NCBI GenBank assembly: GCA_965230965.1
Contig: OZ246401.1
Location: 372,001 to 436,000, forward strand
Origin: OLB23 sp965230965
GTDB lineage: Bacteria; Patescibacteriota; Microgenomatia; UBA1406; HO2-37-13b
Reading direction: 5' to 3'
DNA: 64,000 bases
The position numbers and the translations under genes were made by a program. The notes under the pieces are model-generated. The model did no database searches. It saw only the letters and a program-made list of their open reading frames with translations, and was not told the DNA's origin. Positions 51,598-59,872 of this stretch are shown piece after piece (position 1 is the first letter of the stretch; every line of letters begins with the position of its first letter).

Positions 51598-53427
51598 TTA
51601 TTTTCTATTTGCAACGCGGCGGTCGGCTTCTTTGAGGAATTTTTTACGAATACGAAGGCTCTTTGGCGTTACTTCAAGCAGTTCATCCTCACTTAAGAAA
51701 TCTAAACACTCTTCGAGTGTCATTATGGTATGCGGTGTAAGACTATCAGTCACACCCTCTCCAGAGGAACGGTTATTTGTAAGATTTTTTACTTTACAAA
51801 CATTAACCTCCATATCATCCTGTCGTGTACTCACGCCAACAACCATACCCTCATAAACCTGCACAGCTGGAGCTATAAAAAGATTACCGCGAGACTGCAC
51901 ATTAAGAATACCGTATGTTGTGGAAACAGCTGTTTGCGTTGCAATCATCGCACCACCACGCAGACTCTCGAGTGAAGTTGATTCTTTTGGCTCATAGCCT
52001 AGGAAGAAGCTCGACATTACCGCAGTACCACGTGTCTTTGTCATGAGTGTACTGCGAATACCCAATAGGTTTGAGGAAGCAATTTTGAATACCAGGCGCG
52101 ACGTGCCCGTTAGCTCATTATGCATGCTTTGCATAACCGCACGTCGCTTACCCATTTCTTCGTTGACAGCGCCAACGTAATCAGGGTTAACGTCGATGGT
52201 CACCTCTTCGAATGGCTCACAGGTACGACCATCGATTTGTTTATAGAGGACTTCTGGGCGCGAAACTTGCATTTCGAAGCCCTCTCGACGCATCGTTTCA
52301 ATTAAAACTGAAAGGTGCAATTCGCCGCGACCTGAAATAATAAAGTTTACAGATTGTGAATCTGGCTCAATGTGAAGTCCCAAATTAATTTCTTTTTCTT
52401 TCATTAACCGTTCTTTAATTTGGCGACTCGTTGTAAAATCGCCCTCACGACCGGCAAATGGCGAGGTATTGGGACCAAGTGTGATTTTTAGCGTCGGTTC
52501 CTCGACAGAAATTGTTGGGAGGGCATCCGGATGAGCTGGGTCAGTGACTGTTTGACCAATAGTAAGCTCAGGAATACCAGCAATAGCTATAATATCTCCT
52601 GCGGTGACAGATTCGGCCTGCACCTTTTGAATACCATGTGACGTAAAAAGCTTTGTGACTTTATATGTGCCTTTTACCCCAGATTCGTCAACAAGTGCAA
52701 TCATTTGATTCACCGCACATGTTCCACGTGTAACTTTTCCAATACAAAGCTTTCCTACATATGCATCCTGATCAAGCGTAGATATGAGCATCTGAAAAGG
52801 CTCTTCGGTTGGGCCCGAAACATCTTCAATCTCTTCAATAATTGTGTCAAAAAGTGGTTTTAAATCAGCGCCTTCAGTTTTGGAATAGTCTTCAGGAAGC
52901 TCAAGGAATGCCTTTCCATCGCGCCCTACAGCAAACAAAGTTTTAAAATCAAGTGAGCTCTCATCATGCGCGAGCTCAAGGAAAAGATTTTCAACTTCAG
53001 CATGCACAGCGAGTGGTCTAGCATCTTTTTTGTCTATTTTATTAATAATGAGAATTATTTTAAGATGGTTTTCTAACGCTTTTTTTAACACAAAGCGTGT
53101 CTGTGGGAGTGGACCTTCTGCAGCATCAACAAGAAGTATCGCCCCAGAAGCCATATTCAAAACGCGTTCTACCTCACCACCAAAATCTGCGTGGCCAGGC
53201 GTATCGATAATATTAATTTTATGCTCGTTATAATATATAGAAGTATTTTTCGCCAAGATGGTAATACCTTTTTCACGCTCAAGATCTCCAGAGTCCATAA
53301 TAAGTTCCTGAAACATTTCCTTTTGATTGTCTCTGAATGTTTTTGTTTGCTTTAATAGCGCATCGACCAATGTGGTTTTACCATGGTCAACGTGAGCAAT
53401 AATAGCAATATTACGTATTGATGACAT
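51598..53427 (-). CDS. typA: Ribosome-associated GTPase TypA/BipA
   Basis: Translational GTPase helping ribosome assembly at low temperature. G-domain: AHVDHGKTTLVDALLKQT (P-loop), EKGITILAKN (switch), DTPGHADFGGEVERVL and NKIDKKDARP. EF-G-like domains II and III follow, then the BipA C-terminal domain with DIMxxx-like GEGVTDSLTPHTIMTLEECL. 609 aa is full length. Co-transcribed with the deaminase. Confidence 0.97.
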   Translation of the reverse strand: MSSIRNIAIIAHVDHGKTTLVDALLKQTKTFRDNQKEMFQELIMDSGDLEREKGITILAKNTSIYYNEHKINIIDTPGHADFGGEVERVLNMASGAILLVDAAEGPLPQTRFVLKKALENHLKIILIINKIDKKDARPLAVHAEVENLFLELAHDESSLDFKTLFAVGRDGKAFLELPEDYSKTEGADLKPLFDTIIEEIEDVSGPTEEPFQMLISTLDQDAYVGKLCIGKVTRGTCAVNQMIALVDESGVKGTYKVTKLFTSHGIQKVQAESVTAGDIIAIAGIPELTIGQTVTDPAHPDALPTISVEEPTLKITLGPNTSPFAGREGDFTTSRQIKERLMKEKEINLGLHIEPDSQSVNFIISGRGELHLSVLIETMRREGFEMQVSRPEVLYKQIDGRTCEPFEEVTIDVNPDYVGAVNEEMGKRRAVMQSMHNELTGTSRLVFKIASSNLLGIRSTLMTKTRGTAVMSSFFLGYEPKESTSLESLRGGAMIATQTAVSTTYGILNVQSRGNLFIAPAVQVYEGMVVGVSTRQDDMEVNVCKVKNLTNNRSSGEGVTDSLTPHTIMTLEECLDFLSEDELLEVTPKSLRIRKKFLKEADRRVANRK

Positions 53428-53480
53428 ATATTTTTTCCGTGCTTAGAATTAAATAAGGAAGGAAAAGATAATTATACCAT

Positions 53481-53810
53481 TTAAAATGAACATTCGCAGT
53501 TTTTATTGTTCAAGAGCTCTTTCTGCTCGTCTATCGTAGCAATTAATGTGTTTTGGATCTCGCTTTCTGTCATTGGAAAATCTTCCAGTGGACTATTATG
53601 TTTATAACCTCTACGTTCCATTTCTTTAACAAGAAACGCATGACGCTTATATAAAGCCCCTAATTTCCCTACCCATCGTTTTGTTTCAGGATGATTTGCA
53701 TAACCTTTTTTCTCATTTTTTATGATGCTGTATAAGGCATGAAGCTCTCTGTGTTCACCTAAAAGGTGCTTACGACACAGATGTTCAGGTTCAATATCCC
53801 ATATTCTCAT
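53481..53810 (-). CDS. Putative pyrimidine-dimer DNA glycosylase (endonuclease V-like)
   Basis: 109 aa. MRIWDIEPEHLCRKHLLGEH, RELHALYSIIKNEKKGYANH and KLGALYKRHAFLVKEMERRG match the pattern of the T4 endonuclease V-like Pyr_excise family, in which an N-terminal residue acts as Schiff-base nucleophile and a Glu is catalytic. Such enzymes incise UV-damaged DNA. I infer this from pattern recall only; a generic DNA-binding alternative is possible. Confidence 0.6.
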   Translation of the reverse strand: MRIWDIEPEHLCRKHLLGEHRELHALYSIIKNEKKGYANHPETKRWVGKLGALYKRHAFLVKEMERRGYKHNSPLEDFPMTESEIQNTLIATIDEQKELLNNKNCECSF

Positions 53811-53828
53811 TTCATAATTATAATACAG

Positions 53829-53857
53829 TTGAGCTTATTATCTTTCTTTGATATACT
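53829..53857 (+). promoter_or_regulatory. Promoter of the BcsA-like glycosyltransferase gene
   Basis: TTGAGC (53829-53834), 17-nt spacer, TATACT (53852-53857), 11 nt before the ATG at 53869; near-leaderless. Confidence 0.5.
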
Positions 53858-53868
53858 ATAGGTTCTAT

Positions 53869-55482
53869 ATGTTGCGATTTCGCATATCTAAAAAACCAGT
53901 AATGACTAAAAAGGAACATTATTTGTTCCAGATACTGCTTTTACTTGGATTTAGTTCAAGTATTATCTTCGCAGGTTGGTGGTTTCAACCCCAACATATC
54001 GCACAAAATTTTTCTGGTTTACTCCATACCTTTGATTACGTTCTCTTTTTCGCTCTATCCTATATTGTGTGGTATCAAATCGTTAATGAGCTTTTCTACT
54101 GGTATAACGCGAACCACATGCGAAAAATTGAACCAGTCAAACCCGAAGAAGGTCTTTCAGTAGCATTCCTTACAGCTTTTGTTCCACAAAATGAACCATA
54201 CGATGTTCTTGAACGAAATCTAGAAGCAATGGTTGCTGTAGATTATCCGCATGATACATGGCTTTTAGATGAAGGTAATGATCCAATTGCTAAGGCAATC
54301 TGTAAAAAATATGGAGTCAAACACTTCTCACGTAAAGGAATTGAAAAATATAATATGCCTGATGGTGAGTTTAAAGCAAAAACAAAAGGGGGCAACTACA
54401 ATGCCTGGTTTGATCACTATGGATTGAAATATCATATTGTTGCACAAGTCGACGTTGACTTTATTCCAAAGAAAAACTTCCTGACCGATACTTTAGGTTA
54501 TTTCAGAGACCGAAATGTTGCATTTGTAGGTACACCACAAATTTATGGGAATCAAGATGCTTCATGGATAGCTCGTGGAGCTGCAGAGCAAGCCTTTAGC
54601 TTTTATGGACCCATGCAAAAAGGCTTTAACTATACAAATATGTCGCTTTTTATCGGCGCAAATCATGTATTTCGTTCAATTGCACACCATGAAATAAACG
54701 GTTATGCTGGGCACATCGTTGAGGATCATTTGACCGGTATGAATCTATATAAAAAGAAATGGAAAGGTGTGTATGTGCCAAAGATTTTGGCAGTTGGCGA
54801 GGGCCCAGCAACATGGGAGACATATTTTAATCAACAAATGCGCTGGGCATATGGATTATTCCATATTCTTTTTAATCACAGTCCAAAGATTTATCCTCAT
54901 CTTCGTAAGCACCATTTGCTTAACTATATGGTTTTGCAACAGTATTACTTCTATGGCATCTTGCAGGCTGCCGCGATAGGTCTTTTGACGCTGTATTACG
55001 TTTACGGAATAAATGCAACAGATATGAAACTTGTTCCAATGCTGACGATGTACAGCATCTTGCTTTCAATTCAGTTCCTTATTAGTACTTGGTTACAACG
55101 CTTCTTTGTAAATCCAAAAAAAGAATCTGGCCTTCATTTACGTGCTAAACTTTTGAACATTGCTGTTTGGCCTATTTACTTACTTGCCTTCATAAGCGTT
55201 ATTTTCGGTAAAAAAATCACCTACAAAGTAACTGAAAAGGGTGCGTTTACCTACAGACCACCGCACATTTCGCTCTTCCTCCCCCATCTAGTGCTTGGCC
55301 TAATTTCATCATGTGGACTCTATATTGCCTTCAAAACGCATCATACAGCACCCCATCTGATTTTCTTTGGCCTATTGCATACTGTCGCTATGCTTGGTCT
55401 CTTTGGCCATGTAGTACTTGAAAATTTGTACGTTTATTTAAGAACGACTGAACCTCGCCAGCTGTTTAAATTCGCTCAATAA
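53869..55482 (+). CDS. Processive GT2 glycosyltransferase (cellulose synthase-like)
   Basis: 537 aa. Two N-terminal TMs, then a GT-A domain with VAFLTAFVPQNEPYDVLERN, VAQVDVDFIP (DxD near residue 192), EDHLTGMNLYKKKW (ED) and the processive QxxRW as QQMRWAYG (near 322), followed by four or five TMs. BcsA-type enzymes synthesise and export a polysaccharide in one step. No PilZ domain is visible. The start at 53869 fits the TATACT box; the upstream in-frame ATG at 53848 lies in the promoter. Confidence 0.92.
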   Translation: MLRFRISKKPVMTKKEHYLFQILLLLGFSSSIIFAGWWFQPQHIAQNFSGLLHTFDYVLFFALSYIVWYQIVNELFYWYNANHMRKIEPVKPEEGLSVAFLTAFVPQNEPYDVLERNLEAMVAVDYPHDTWLLDEGNDPIAKAICKKYGVKHFSRKGIEKYNMPDGEFKAKTKGGNYNAWFDHYGLKYHIVAQVDVDFIPKKNFLTDTLGYFRDRNVAFVGTPQIYGNQDASWIARGAAEQAFSFYGPMQKGFNYTNMSLFIGANHVFRSIAHHEINGYAGHIVEDHLTGMNLYKKKWKGVYVPKILAVGEGPATWETYFNQQMRWAYGLFHILFNHSPKIYPHLRKHHLLNYMVLQQYYFYGILQAAAIGLLTLYYVYGINATDMKLVPMLTMYSILLSIQFLISTWLQRFFVNPKKESGLHLRAKLLNIAVWPIYLLAFISVIFGKKITYKVTEKGAFTYRPPHISLFLPHLVLGLISSCGLYIAFKTHHTAPHLIFFGLLHTVAMLGLFGHVVLENLYVYLRTTEPRQLFKFAQ

Positions 55483-55513
55483 CCTCACCATCTTCTTAGG
55501 CTATAATAGATGT

Positions 55514-55768
55514 GTGAAACAGATACAACTTTATATCGCCCTTGCCGCCGTCATAGGTTTTGTAAGCTTTTGTGTAGGATATTTCTTCAAGAAACCTGCT
55601 TCGGGCTATATAATCCCTTCCCAGATTACCCCTAGCATATTATTACCTACCGTCATCCAGCCAACAGCTCGTCCTACTTATACTGAAGAAAGCATGCTGA
55701 AATGTCCTGCGGGGACAGTCAAAGTATGTGAAGTAGGTATGTGCGATTGCCAACAAACCATGTACTAA
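55514..55768 (+). CDS. Small TM-anchored protein, 84 aa (GTG start)
   Basis: GTG start at 55514, 6 nt after TATAAT (55502-55507). One TM (LYIALAAVIGFVSFCVGYFF), a Pro-rich spacer and a Cys-containing tail (CPAGTVKVCEVGMCDCQQ). One base before the next gene. Function unknown; the tail resembles the Cys blocks of the surface cluster. Confidence 0.65.
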   Translation: MKQIQLYIALAAVIGFVSFCVGYFFKKPASGYIIPSQITPSILLPTVIQPTARPTYTEESMLKCPAGTVKVCEVGMCDCQQTMY

Positions 55769-55769
55769 T

Positions 55770-56354
55770 ATGAGCGATATTCCCCAATTCATAAAAGAGG
55801 AGGTTGTCTTTAAAGGTCAGATGTTTGAAATCGTTCACATGACATATAAGATTGGCAATAAAGAGGTAACCTATGAAAAAGCACGACGCGCTCCAGGGAC
55901 ACGATTAATTATCACTTCATCCGAAGGGAAGTTATTGCTTGTTAAGGAATATCGTAGCGAGTTGCAAGATTGGGATATCCGATTACCAGGCGGCAAAGTA
56001 TGTGACTCGCTTGAAGAATATCAAGCATTTTTAGCAAGCGGGGTCGATATAGCTGAAAAAGCAAAAGAAGGCGCTATTAAAGAAGCTTTGGAAGAAGTAG
56101 GGCTTGTGGTTAAAGAAATTGAACTTTTTTCTCTCTCAACATGCGGAGCATCAGTCATTTGGGATTTGTATTATTTTGTTATTAGGCAATTCGAGGAACA
56201 TCCAGATGGACAACATTTGGAATTGGGAGAAAATATAAAGCTAAAGTGGGTTTCGCATGAAGAAGCAACAACACTAGCTCTTGGCGGTTCAATAAAGGAA
56301 GATCGTTCTGCTGCAGTTTTATTTCGTTTTCTTGACGCCTCTCCACAGGAATAA
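55770..56354 (+). CDS. Nudix hydrolase with insertion in the catalytic region
   Basis: 194 aa. ADP-ribose-pyrophosphatase-like opening (GTRLIITSSEGKLLLVKEYR) and Nudix helix AKEGAIKEALEEVGLVV. About 20 residues (CDSLEEYQAFLASGVDIAEK) are inserted between the Gly of LPGGKV and the helix, where the canonical box allows five. The R-E of the REUxEE motif reads K-E. Activity may be changed. The 3' end overlaps the convergent dsbB gene by 36 nt. Confidence 0.82.
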   Translation: MSDIPQFIKEEVVFKGQMFEIVHMTYKIGNKEVTYEKARRAPGTRLIITSSEGKLLLVKEYRSELQDWDIRLPGGKVCDSLEEYQAFLASGVDIAEKAKEGAIKEALEEVGLVVKEIELFSLSTCGASVIWDLYYFVIRQFEEHPDGQHLELGENIKLKWVSHEEATTLALGGSIKEDRSAAVLFRFLDASPQE

Positions 56355-56726
56355 CATACAAAGTGTAATCACACTAAATGCAACCAAAGATAGGAAAGGG
56401 ATTGTTATAAAGCCAAACCATTCGATAAATTTTGTTGTACAAGATACGCCATTTACACATGGTGCCATGCTTTCTGGAATAATCTGGTAGTACAAAAGAT
56501 TGTGATATATAGCAATCAATAGCCCGGTGACACTTAAAGGCAACACATATGTATGGATTTTTTTATCTTTTCGTACCATGCCTACAGCAAGAATAAAGAC
56601 CAGAGGATACATAAAAATGCGCTGATACCAACAGAGAACGCAAGGGGGGAACTTCATAACTTCACTAAAATATAGACTGCCGAGAGTTGCAACAATTGAC
56701 TGTATCCATGCTAGATATAAAATCAT
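56319..56726 (-). CDS. DsbB/BdbC-type disulfide oxidoreductase
   Basis: 135 aa, four TMs. First Cys pair in PPCVLCWYQRIFMYPL (C-x2-C, the DsbB/BdbC hallmark with QR), second in MAPCVNGVSCTTKF. Reoxidises a DsbA-like thiol oxidase with quinone. Supports disulfide formation in the Cys-rich surface proteins of the window. Overlaps the small membrane gene by 4 nt. No DsbA homologue in the window. Confidence 0.92.
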   Translation of the reverse strand: MILYLAWIQSIVATLGSLYFSEVMKFPPCVLCWYQRIFMYPLVFILAVGMVRKDKKIHTYVLPLSVTGLLIAIYHNLLYYQIIPESMAPCVNGVSCTTKFIEWFGFITIPFLSLVAFSVITLCMLFLWRGVKKTK

Positions 56727-56926
56727 AGACTTCTTTTATAACGAATATATAAAAAAGTGAATGAGACGATTATAAAAAAAACGGCGTATATTGAGTACAA
56801 GAATAGCGGCGAGTGCATGAGGTCGGAGCTTTGCGATGCCGTGGCTGCGGGTGTATCACGGTATTCATTAAGAATTTCAATTCCTCCTTTTGCTCGCTCA
56901 ATTGCTTCATTAGTATCCTGGGGCAT
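56723..56926 (-). CDS. Small C-tail-anchored protein, 67 aa
   Basis: Start at 56926 (MPQDTNEAIERAKGGIEILN), chosen because TATACT (56938-56933) ends 6 nt before the ATG. A soluble N-terminal half is followed by one C-terminal TM (LFLYSIYAVFFIIVSFTFLY) and a basic tail. Overlaps dsbB (ATGA) and so is likely co-transcribed. Function unknown. Confidence 0.6.
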   Translation of the reverse strand: MPQDTNEAIERAKGGIEILNEYRDTPAATASQSSDLMHSPLFLYSIYAVFFIIVSFTFLYIRYKRSL

Positions 56927-57079
56927 ATAGAGAGTATAACACCAAAATAATCCTTGTTTGACATGTTGATACAACAGGCATATAATTCCCATAGTAAATT
57001 TTGCATCGCTGTAGTTTTTTGTGGGCTTGCATAATAGCTGTGCAACGCCGGCAGCTTATAACATATAGCGAAACGCACT

Positions 57080-57106
57080 TTGACAGAAACGGCAATTGAT
57101 TATTAA
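57080..57106 (+). promoter_or_regulatory. Weak promoter-like segment of island unit 3
   Basis: TTGACA (57080-57085) with TATTAA (57101-57106), spacer 15 nt. It lies just before the 57121 palindrome, so the palindrome would sit at the extreme 5' end of the transcript. Confidence 0.35.
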
Positions 57107-57120
57107 AAACTAACGTTATT

Positions 57121-57176
57121 TTGGACGTTGGGGTTGTGGAGATAAACCAGTTTGTCTTTACTGCCCCAACGTCCAA
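57121..57176 (+). repeat. 56-nt near-perfect palindrome in the leader of island unit 3
   Basis: The 28-nt arms meet at 57148/57149. The outer 13 bp are perfect (57121-57133 with 57164-57176); the inner 15 positions pair mostly by Watson-Crick or G-U, so as RNA it forms a nearly complete 28-bp stem. No T-tract follows. Confidence 0.8.
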
Positions 57177-57245
57177 TCGCTACCTTGGGAAGTGTTTGTT
57201 GGGGAACAGTCGCTATTTAACGGGCTTTGAAAGGAGGCCCAAAAC

Positions 57246-57266
57246 ATGGCACGTGGACCGCCTTAG
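57246..57266 (+). CDS. Six-codon leader peptide MARGPP
   Basis: ATG at 57246 with the perfect ribosome site AAAGGAGG (57230-57237) 8 nt upstream; stop TAG at 57264. It encodes Met-Ala-Arg-Gly-Pro-Pro. Two hairpins follow (CCCTCC/GGAGGG near 57290, and CTCC-GCTGGC ... GCCAG-T-GGAG near 57313-57336) before the main ORF. This looks like an attenuation or coupling leader; diprolyl ends can stall ribosomes. Translation is not shown. Confidence 0.4.
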   Translation: MARGPP

Positions 57267-57375
57267 TCGAAACAACCGCATACGTCGGCCCCCTCCGCGA
57301 GGAGGGCTTCGACTCCGCTGGCAGCAGCCAGTGGAGACCGCGATTCATGTCCACTCTCCGATAACGAGGTGCAAC

Positions 57376-57927
57376 TTGAACGCTTCCACCACCCGAAAGT
57401 CGATGGGCATCTTCGCGCTCCTCTGCGCGATCGCTCTCGGCGCCTTCTTCACCACGACCGGGCACCACTCCCTGGCGGCCGGCGCGAACTCCGACCAGCA
57501 GAACGTCGTGGCGATCCAGGACACCGGCCAGGCCGGGCACCAGCAGATCGCCTTCGGCGCGAATGGTACGAGCGGCTGCGGACAGTTGGCGGCCAACCCC
57601 GACGCGGGCATGACCGGCAGCCACCTCTTCGCGAGCGCGAACAACAACCTGAACACCGACGGCCGGCACATGGCGCTGATGCGCACGATCGACGGGCAGC
57701 CCCAGATCGCCATGCAGGCCACGAAGAGCTCGTTCGACTACGGACACGTGGCATGGCGCGACACCGGCTACCAGATCGCGGCCATCAACCGGCAGCACTT
57801 CACCTTCAACCGTGGCCCCCAGACCCGGGGGCCCACCATCGCCTACATGGACGGACAGAGCGGCGGCCTCGGCCACCGGCTCGCCCTGACGCGGCTGCAG
57901 GAGGGTGCCCAGCACCTGCAAGTCTGA
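57376..57927 (+). CDS. GC-rich island unit 3, secreted protein with repeated G-H motifs
   Basis: TTG start at 57376 (GAGGT 5 nt upstream) or ATG at 57403. Signal peptide (MGIFALLCAIALGAFFTTTG, cleavage near SLAAG). The mature part repeats a Gly-x-His-x-hydrophobic unit: AGHQQIAFGANG, GSHLFASANN, DGRHMALM, YGHVAWRDTG, QHFTFNRG, LGHRLALT, spaced about 20-30 residues. It suggests a small beta-repeat fold. No family recognised. Codon use is strongly GC-ending, unlike neighbours. One hairpin begins 18 nt after the stop. Confidence 0.65.
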   Translation: MNASTTRKSMGIFALLCAIALGAFFTTTGHHSLAAGANSDQQNVVAIQDTGQAGHQQIAFGANGTSGCGQLAANPDAGMTGSHLFASANNNLNTDGRHMALMRTIDGQPQIAMQATKSSFDYGHVAWRDTGYQIAAINRQHFTFNRGPQTRGPTIAYMDGQSGGLGHRLALTRLQEGAQHLQV

Positions 57928-57945
57928 CCTAGCTGCGCCAAGGGC

Positions 57946-58160
57946 GCGCTTTCAACAAAGCGCCGCTAGGCGGCGCGGCTTGGCCTGGTAAGCCAGCCAA
58001 CACCCGGCGAGGTACAACTCCTCGCCAGCCCCGAATGAAGTAGGGGCACTGCTCGAAGGCAGCCAGTCGCGGTCGGAATCATACCGACAATCTCGCGAGT
58101 GCTGCCGTTCGTTCGGCAGCCGTCGGAGCCCGAAGGGGCCAACGACCGCGGCTGGCTGCC
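57946..58160 (+). ncRNA. Highly structured GC-rich 3' region of island unit 3
   Basis: Non-coding by lack of a convincing ORF. A chain of perfect stems: GCGCTTT/AAAGCGC (57946-57963), TTGGcCTGG/CCAGCCAA (57980-58000), GGCGAGG/CCTCGCC (58006-58026), GCCCC/GGGGC (58028-58047). An 18-bp stem (58058-58075 with 58143-58160, one T-G) then encloses a 67-nt multibranch with a 7-bp hairpin (58101-58120). Could be a small RNA, a multi-step terminator or a regulatory 3' UTR. No known family recognised. Confidence 0.5.
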
Positions 58161-58229
58161 GCAGGGTGTGTTAAACACAAAGAATCAATTGCCGTTTCTC
58201 ACATCCAAAAAATCATTTATACTTTCCTT

Positions 58230-58565
58230 ATGAAATTCAGCATTCGTCTTTTTTATCTATACCTTTTTGCATTCATTGGACTTCTTATTGTTACTATTGG
58301 AACAGTCCGTATTGTCGATCTTGGTATGAAAGTATTTATCTTCAAAGATGCAGACAAGTATGAGTACTATCCATCACCCGTAACAATGACTCCGGATGGA
58401 AAACAAATCCCTATTGATGAAGAAAAAGAACGTGCACGACAAGAGACTGAAAATACGCGTCAACGACAGCGAGAATTATCTGGAGCTATGTCTATGATAT
58501 TGGTAGGACTACCCCTCTATGCCTATCACTGGAAATTAATTCAAAAAGAAGATAGAAAGAGTTAG
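58230..58565 (+). CDS. Two-TM membrane protein with charged linker
   Basis: 111 aa. TM1 (LYLFAFIGLLIVTIGTVRIV), a long hydrophilic Glu/Arg-rich segment (KERARQETENTRQRQRELSG) and TM2 near residues 86-103. TATACT ends exactly 6 nt before the ATG. Convergent overlap of 4 nt with purA. Function unknown. Confidence 0.65.
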   Translation: MKFSIRLFYLYLFAFIGLLIVTIGTVRIVDLGMKVFIFKDADKYEYYPSPVTMTPDGKQIPIDEEKERARQETENTRQRQRELSGAMSMILVGLPLYAYHWKLIQKEDRKS

Positions 58566-59851
58566 CAATACATTGTTTCTTCTCTAGCAGGACCTACTGA
58601 GACAATAGAAATTGGCTTTCCAACAAGCTTTTCAATCTTTTTTATATACGCTTGGGCTTCTTTTGGCATTTTTTTGATATCCCGTATGTGGGAAGTAGGT
58701 GACTGCCAACCGGGCATTTCTTCAAATATTGCTTTCGCGTTTTTCAGAAAATCGATATCAACACTAGGAATAGTCGTATATCTTTTTCCGTTAATTTCAT
58801 AACCAACACAGATTTTTACCTTTGCAAATCCATCATACACATCAATTTTTGTCAAAGCCAATTCATCAGCGCCGGCAACCTGAACGCCATATCGCAATGC
58901 CGGCACATCTAACCATCCACAACGTCGTGGGCGACCTGTTGTGGTGCCATACTCATGGCCAACTTCGCGAATTTTTTCGCCATCTTTATTTAATAATTCT
59001 GTTGGTAATGGCCCTTCACCAACGCGCGTTGTGTACGCTTTTGTTACAGCGACAACTTTCTTTACTGCTTTTGGCGGAATACCTGTTGTTAATGAAAAAC
59101 CAACAATTCCTGGATGACTCGATGTGACATATGGATATGTGCCGCGATCAAGATCAAGCAATGCTCCTTGTCCAGCTTCGCCAAGAATACGTTTTCCTTT
59201 CTGAAAATATTCGTCGATCTTTGGCATCACATCAGCAATAAGCGGTGCTAAGACTTCACGCGCTTCTGACAATTCTTGCATCACTGCTTTTCGATCATAT
59301 ATAAACTTTTTTCCTTTCATCAGTGCTACCAATTTTTCCTGCCATGCCATTTCATTTTCCAAACGCTTCTTAAAATCTGTTGCAACTAAATCTTTCATCT
59401 GCAGGCCGACACGTTCTGTTCGATCTGCATACGTCGGCCCGATCCCTCTTCCTGTTGTCCCAATCTTTCCTTCTCCACGAACTGTCTCGCGCAAATTATC
59501 TCGATCTCTATGCCATGGCATAATCATATGAGCCGCACGACTTATCATTAAGTTTTTTGCAGAAATCTTTACGCCAGCTTTGCGAATAGAAAGAATTTCT
59601 TCAGCAAGAGTTTTCGGATCGATAACAACGGCATCGGCAAGAATACACAATGCTTTTGGATTAAAAATTGCCGAGGGCATCAAGTGGAATTTAAATTCCC
59701 CATATTGATTGCGGACAGTATGTCCGGCATTCGGCCCGCCATTATATCGTATCGACATTTCGGCGCGGTCCGCTAGAAGATCTACTATTTTGCCTTTTCC
59801 GTTATCTCCCCACGTGGGGTCAGTGACTACGTAGATACCGTTCCAGGTCAT
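58562..59851 (-). CDS. purA: Adenylosuccinate synthetase
   Basis: Joins IMP and Asp using GTP in AMP synthesis. DPTWGDNGKGKIVDLLADRA is the N-terminal phosphate loop; usual WGDEGKGK has Asn for Glu here, but the catalytic Asp is kept. NGGPNAGHTV has the catalytic His. TTGRGIGPTYADRT (GTP/IMP loop), GEAGQGALLDLDRGTYPYVT and TTTGRPRRCGWLDVPALRYG follow. 429 aa is full length. No other purine genes nearby. Confidence 0.95.
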   Translation of the reverse strand: MTWNGIYVVTDPTWGDNGKGKIVDLLADRAEMSIRYNGGPNAGHTVRNQYGEFKFHLMPSAIFNPKALCILADAVVIDPKTLAEEILSIRKAGVKISAKNLMISRAAHMIMPWHRDRDNLRETVRGEGKIGTTGRGIGPTYADRTERVGLQMKDLVATDFKKRLENEMAWQEKLVALMKGKKFIYDRKAVMQELSEAREVLAPLIADVMPKIDEYFQKGKRILGEAGQGALLDLDRGTYPYVTSSHPGIVGFSLTTGIPPKAVKKVVAVTKAYTTRVGEGPLPTELLNKDGEKIREVGHEYGTTTGRPRRCGWLDVPALRYGVQVAGADELALTKIDVYDGFAKVKICVGYEINGKRYTTIPSVDIDFLKNAKAIFEEMPGWQSPTSHIRDIKKMPKEAQAYIKKIEKLVGKPISIVSVGPAREETMYC

Positions 59852-59872
59852 ACTTATATTGTAACAAAAGAT

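Noticed and set aside
57217..57921. Minus-strand and alternative-frame long ORFs over island unit 3
   Set aside because: Low-complexity Arg/Ala/Gly translations expected from GC-rich DNA; only the plus frame has a signal peptide and repeats.
57966..58178. Minus-strand 70-aa ORF
   Set aside because: Lies in a region dominated by perfect stems on the plus strand; composition does not look like a protein.
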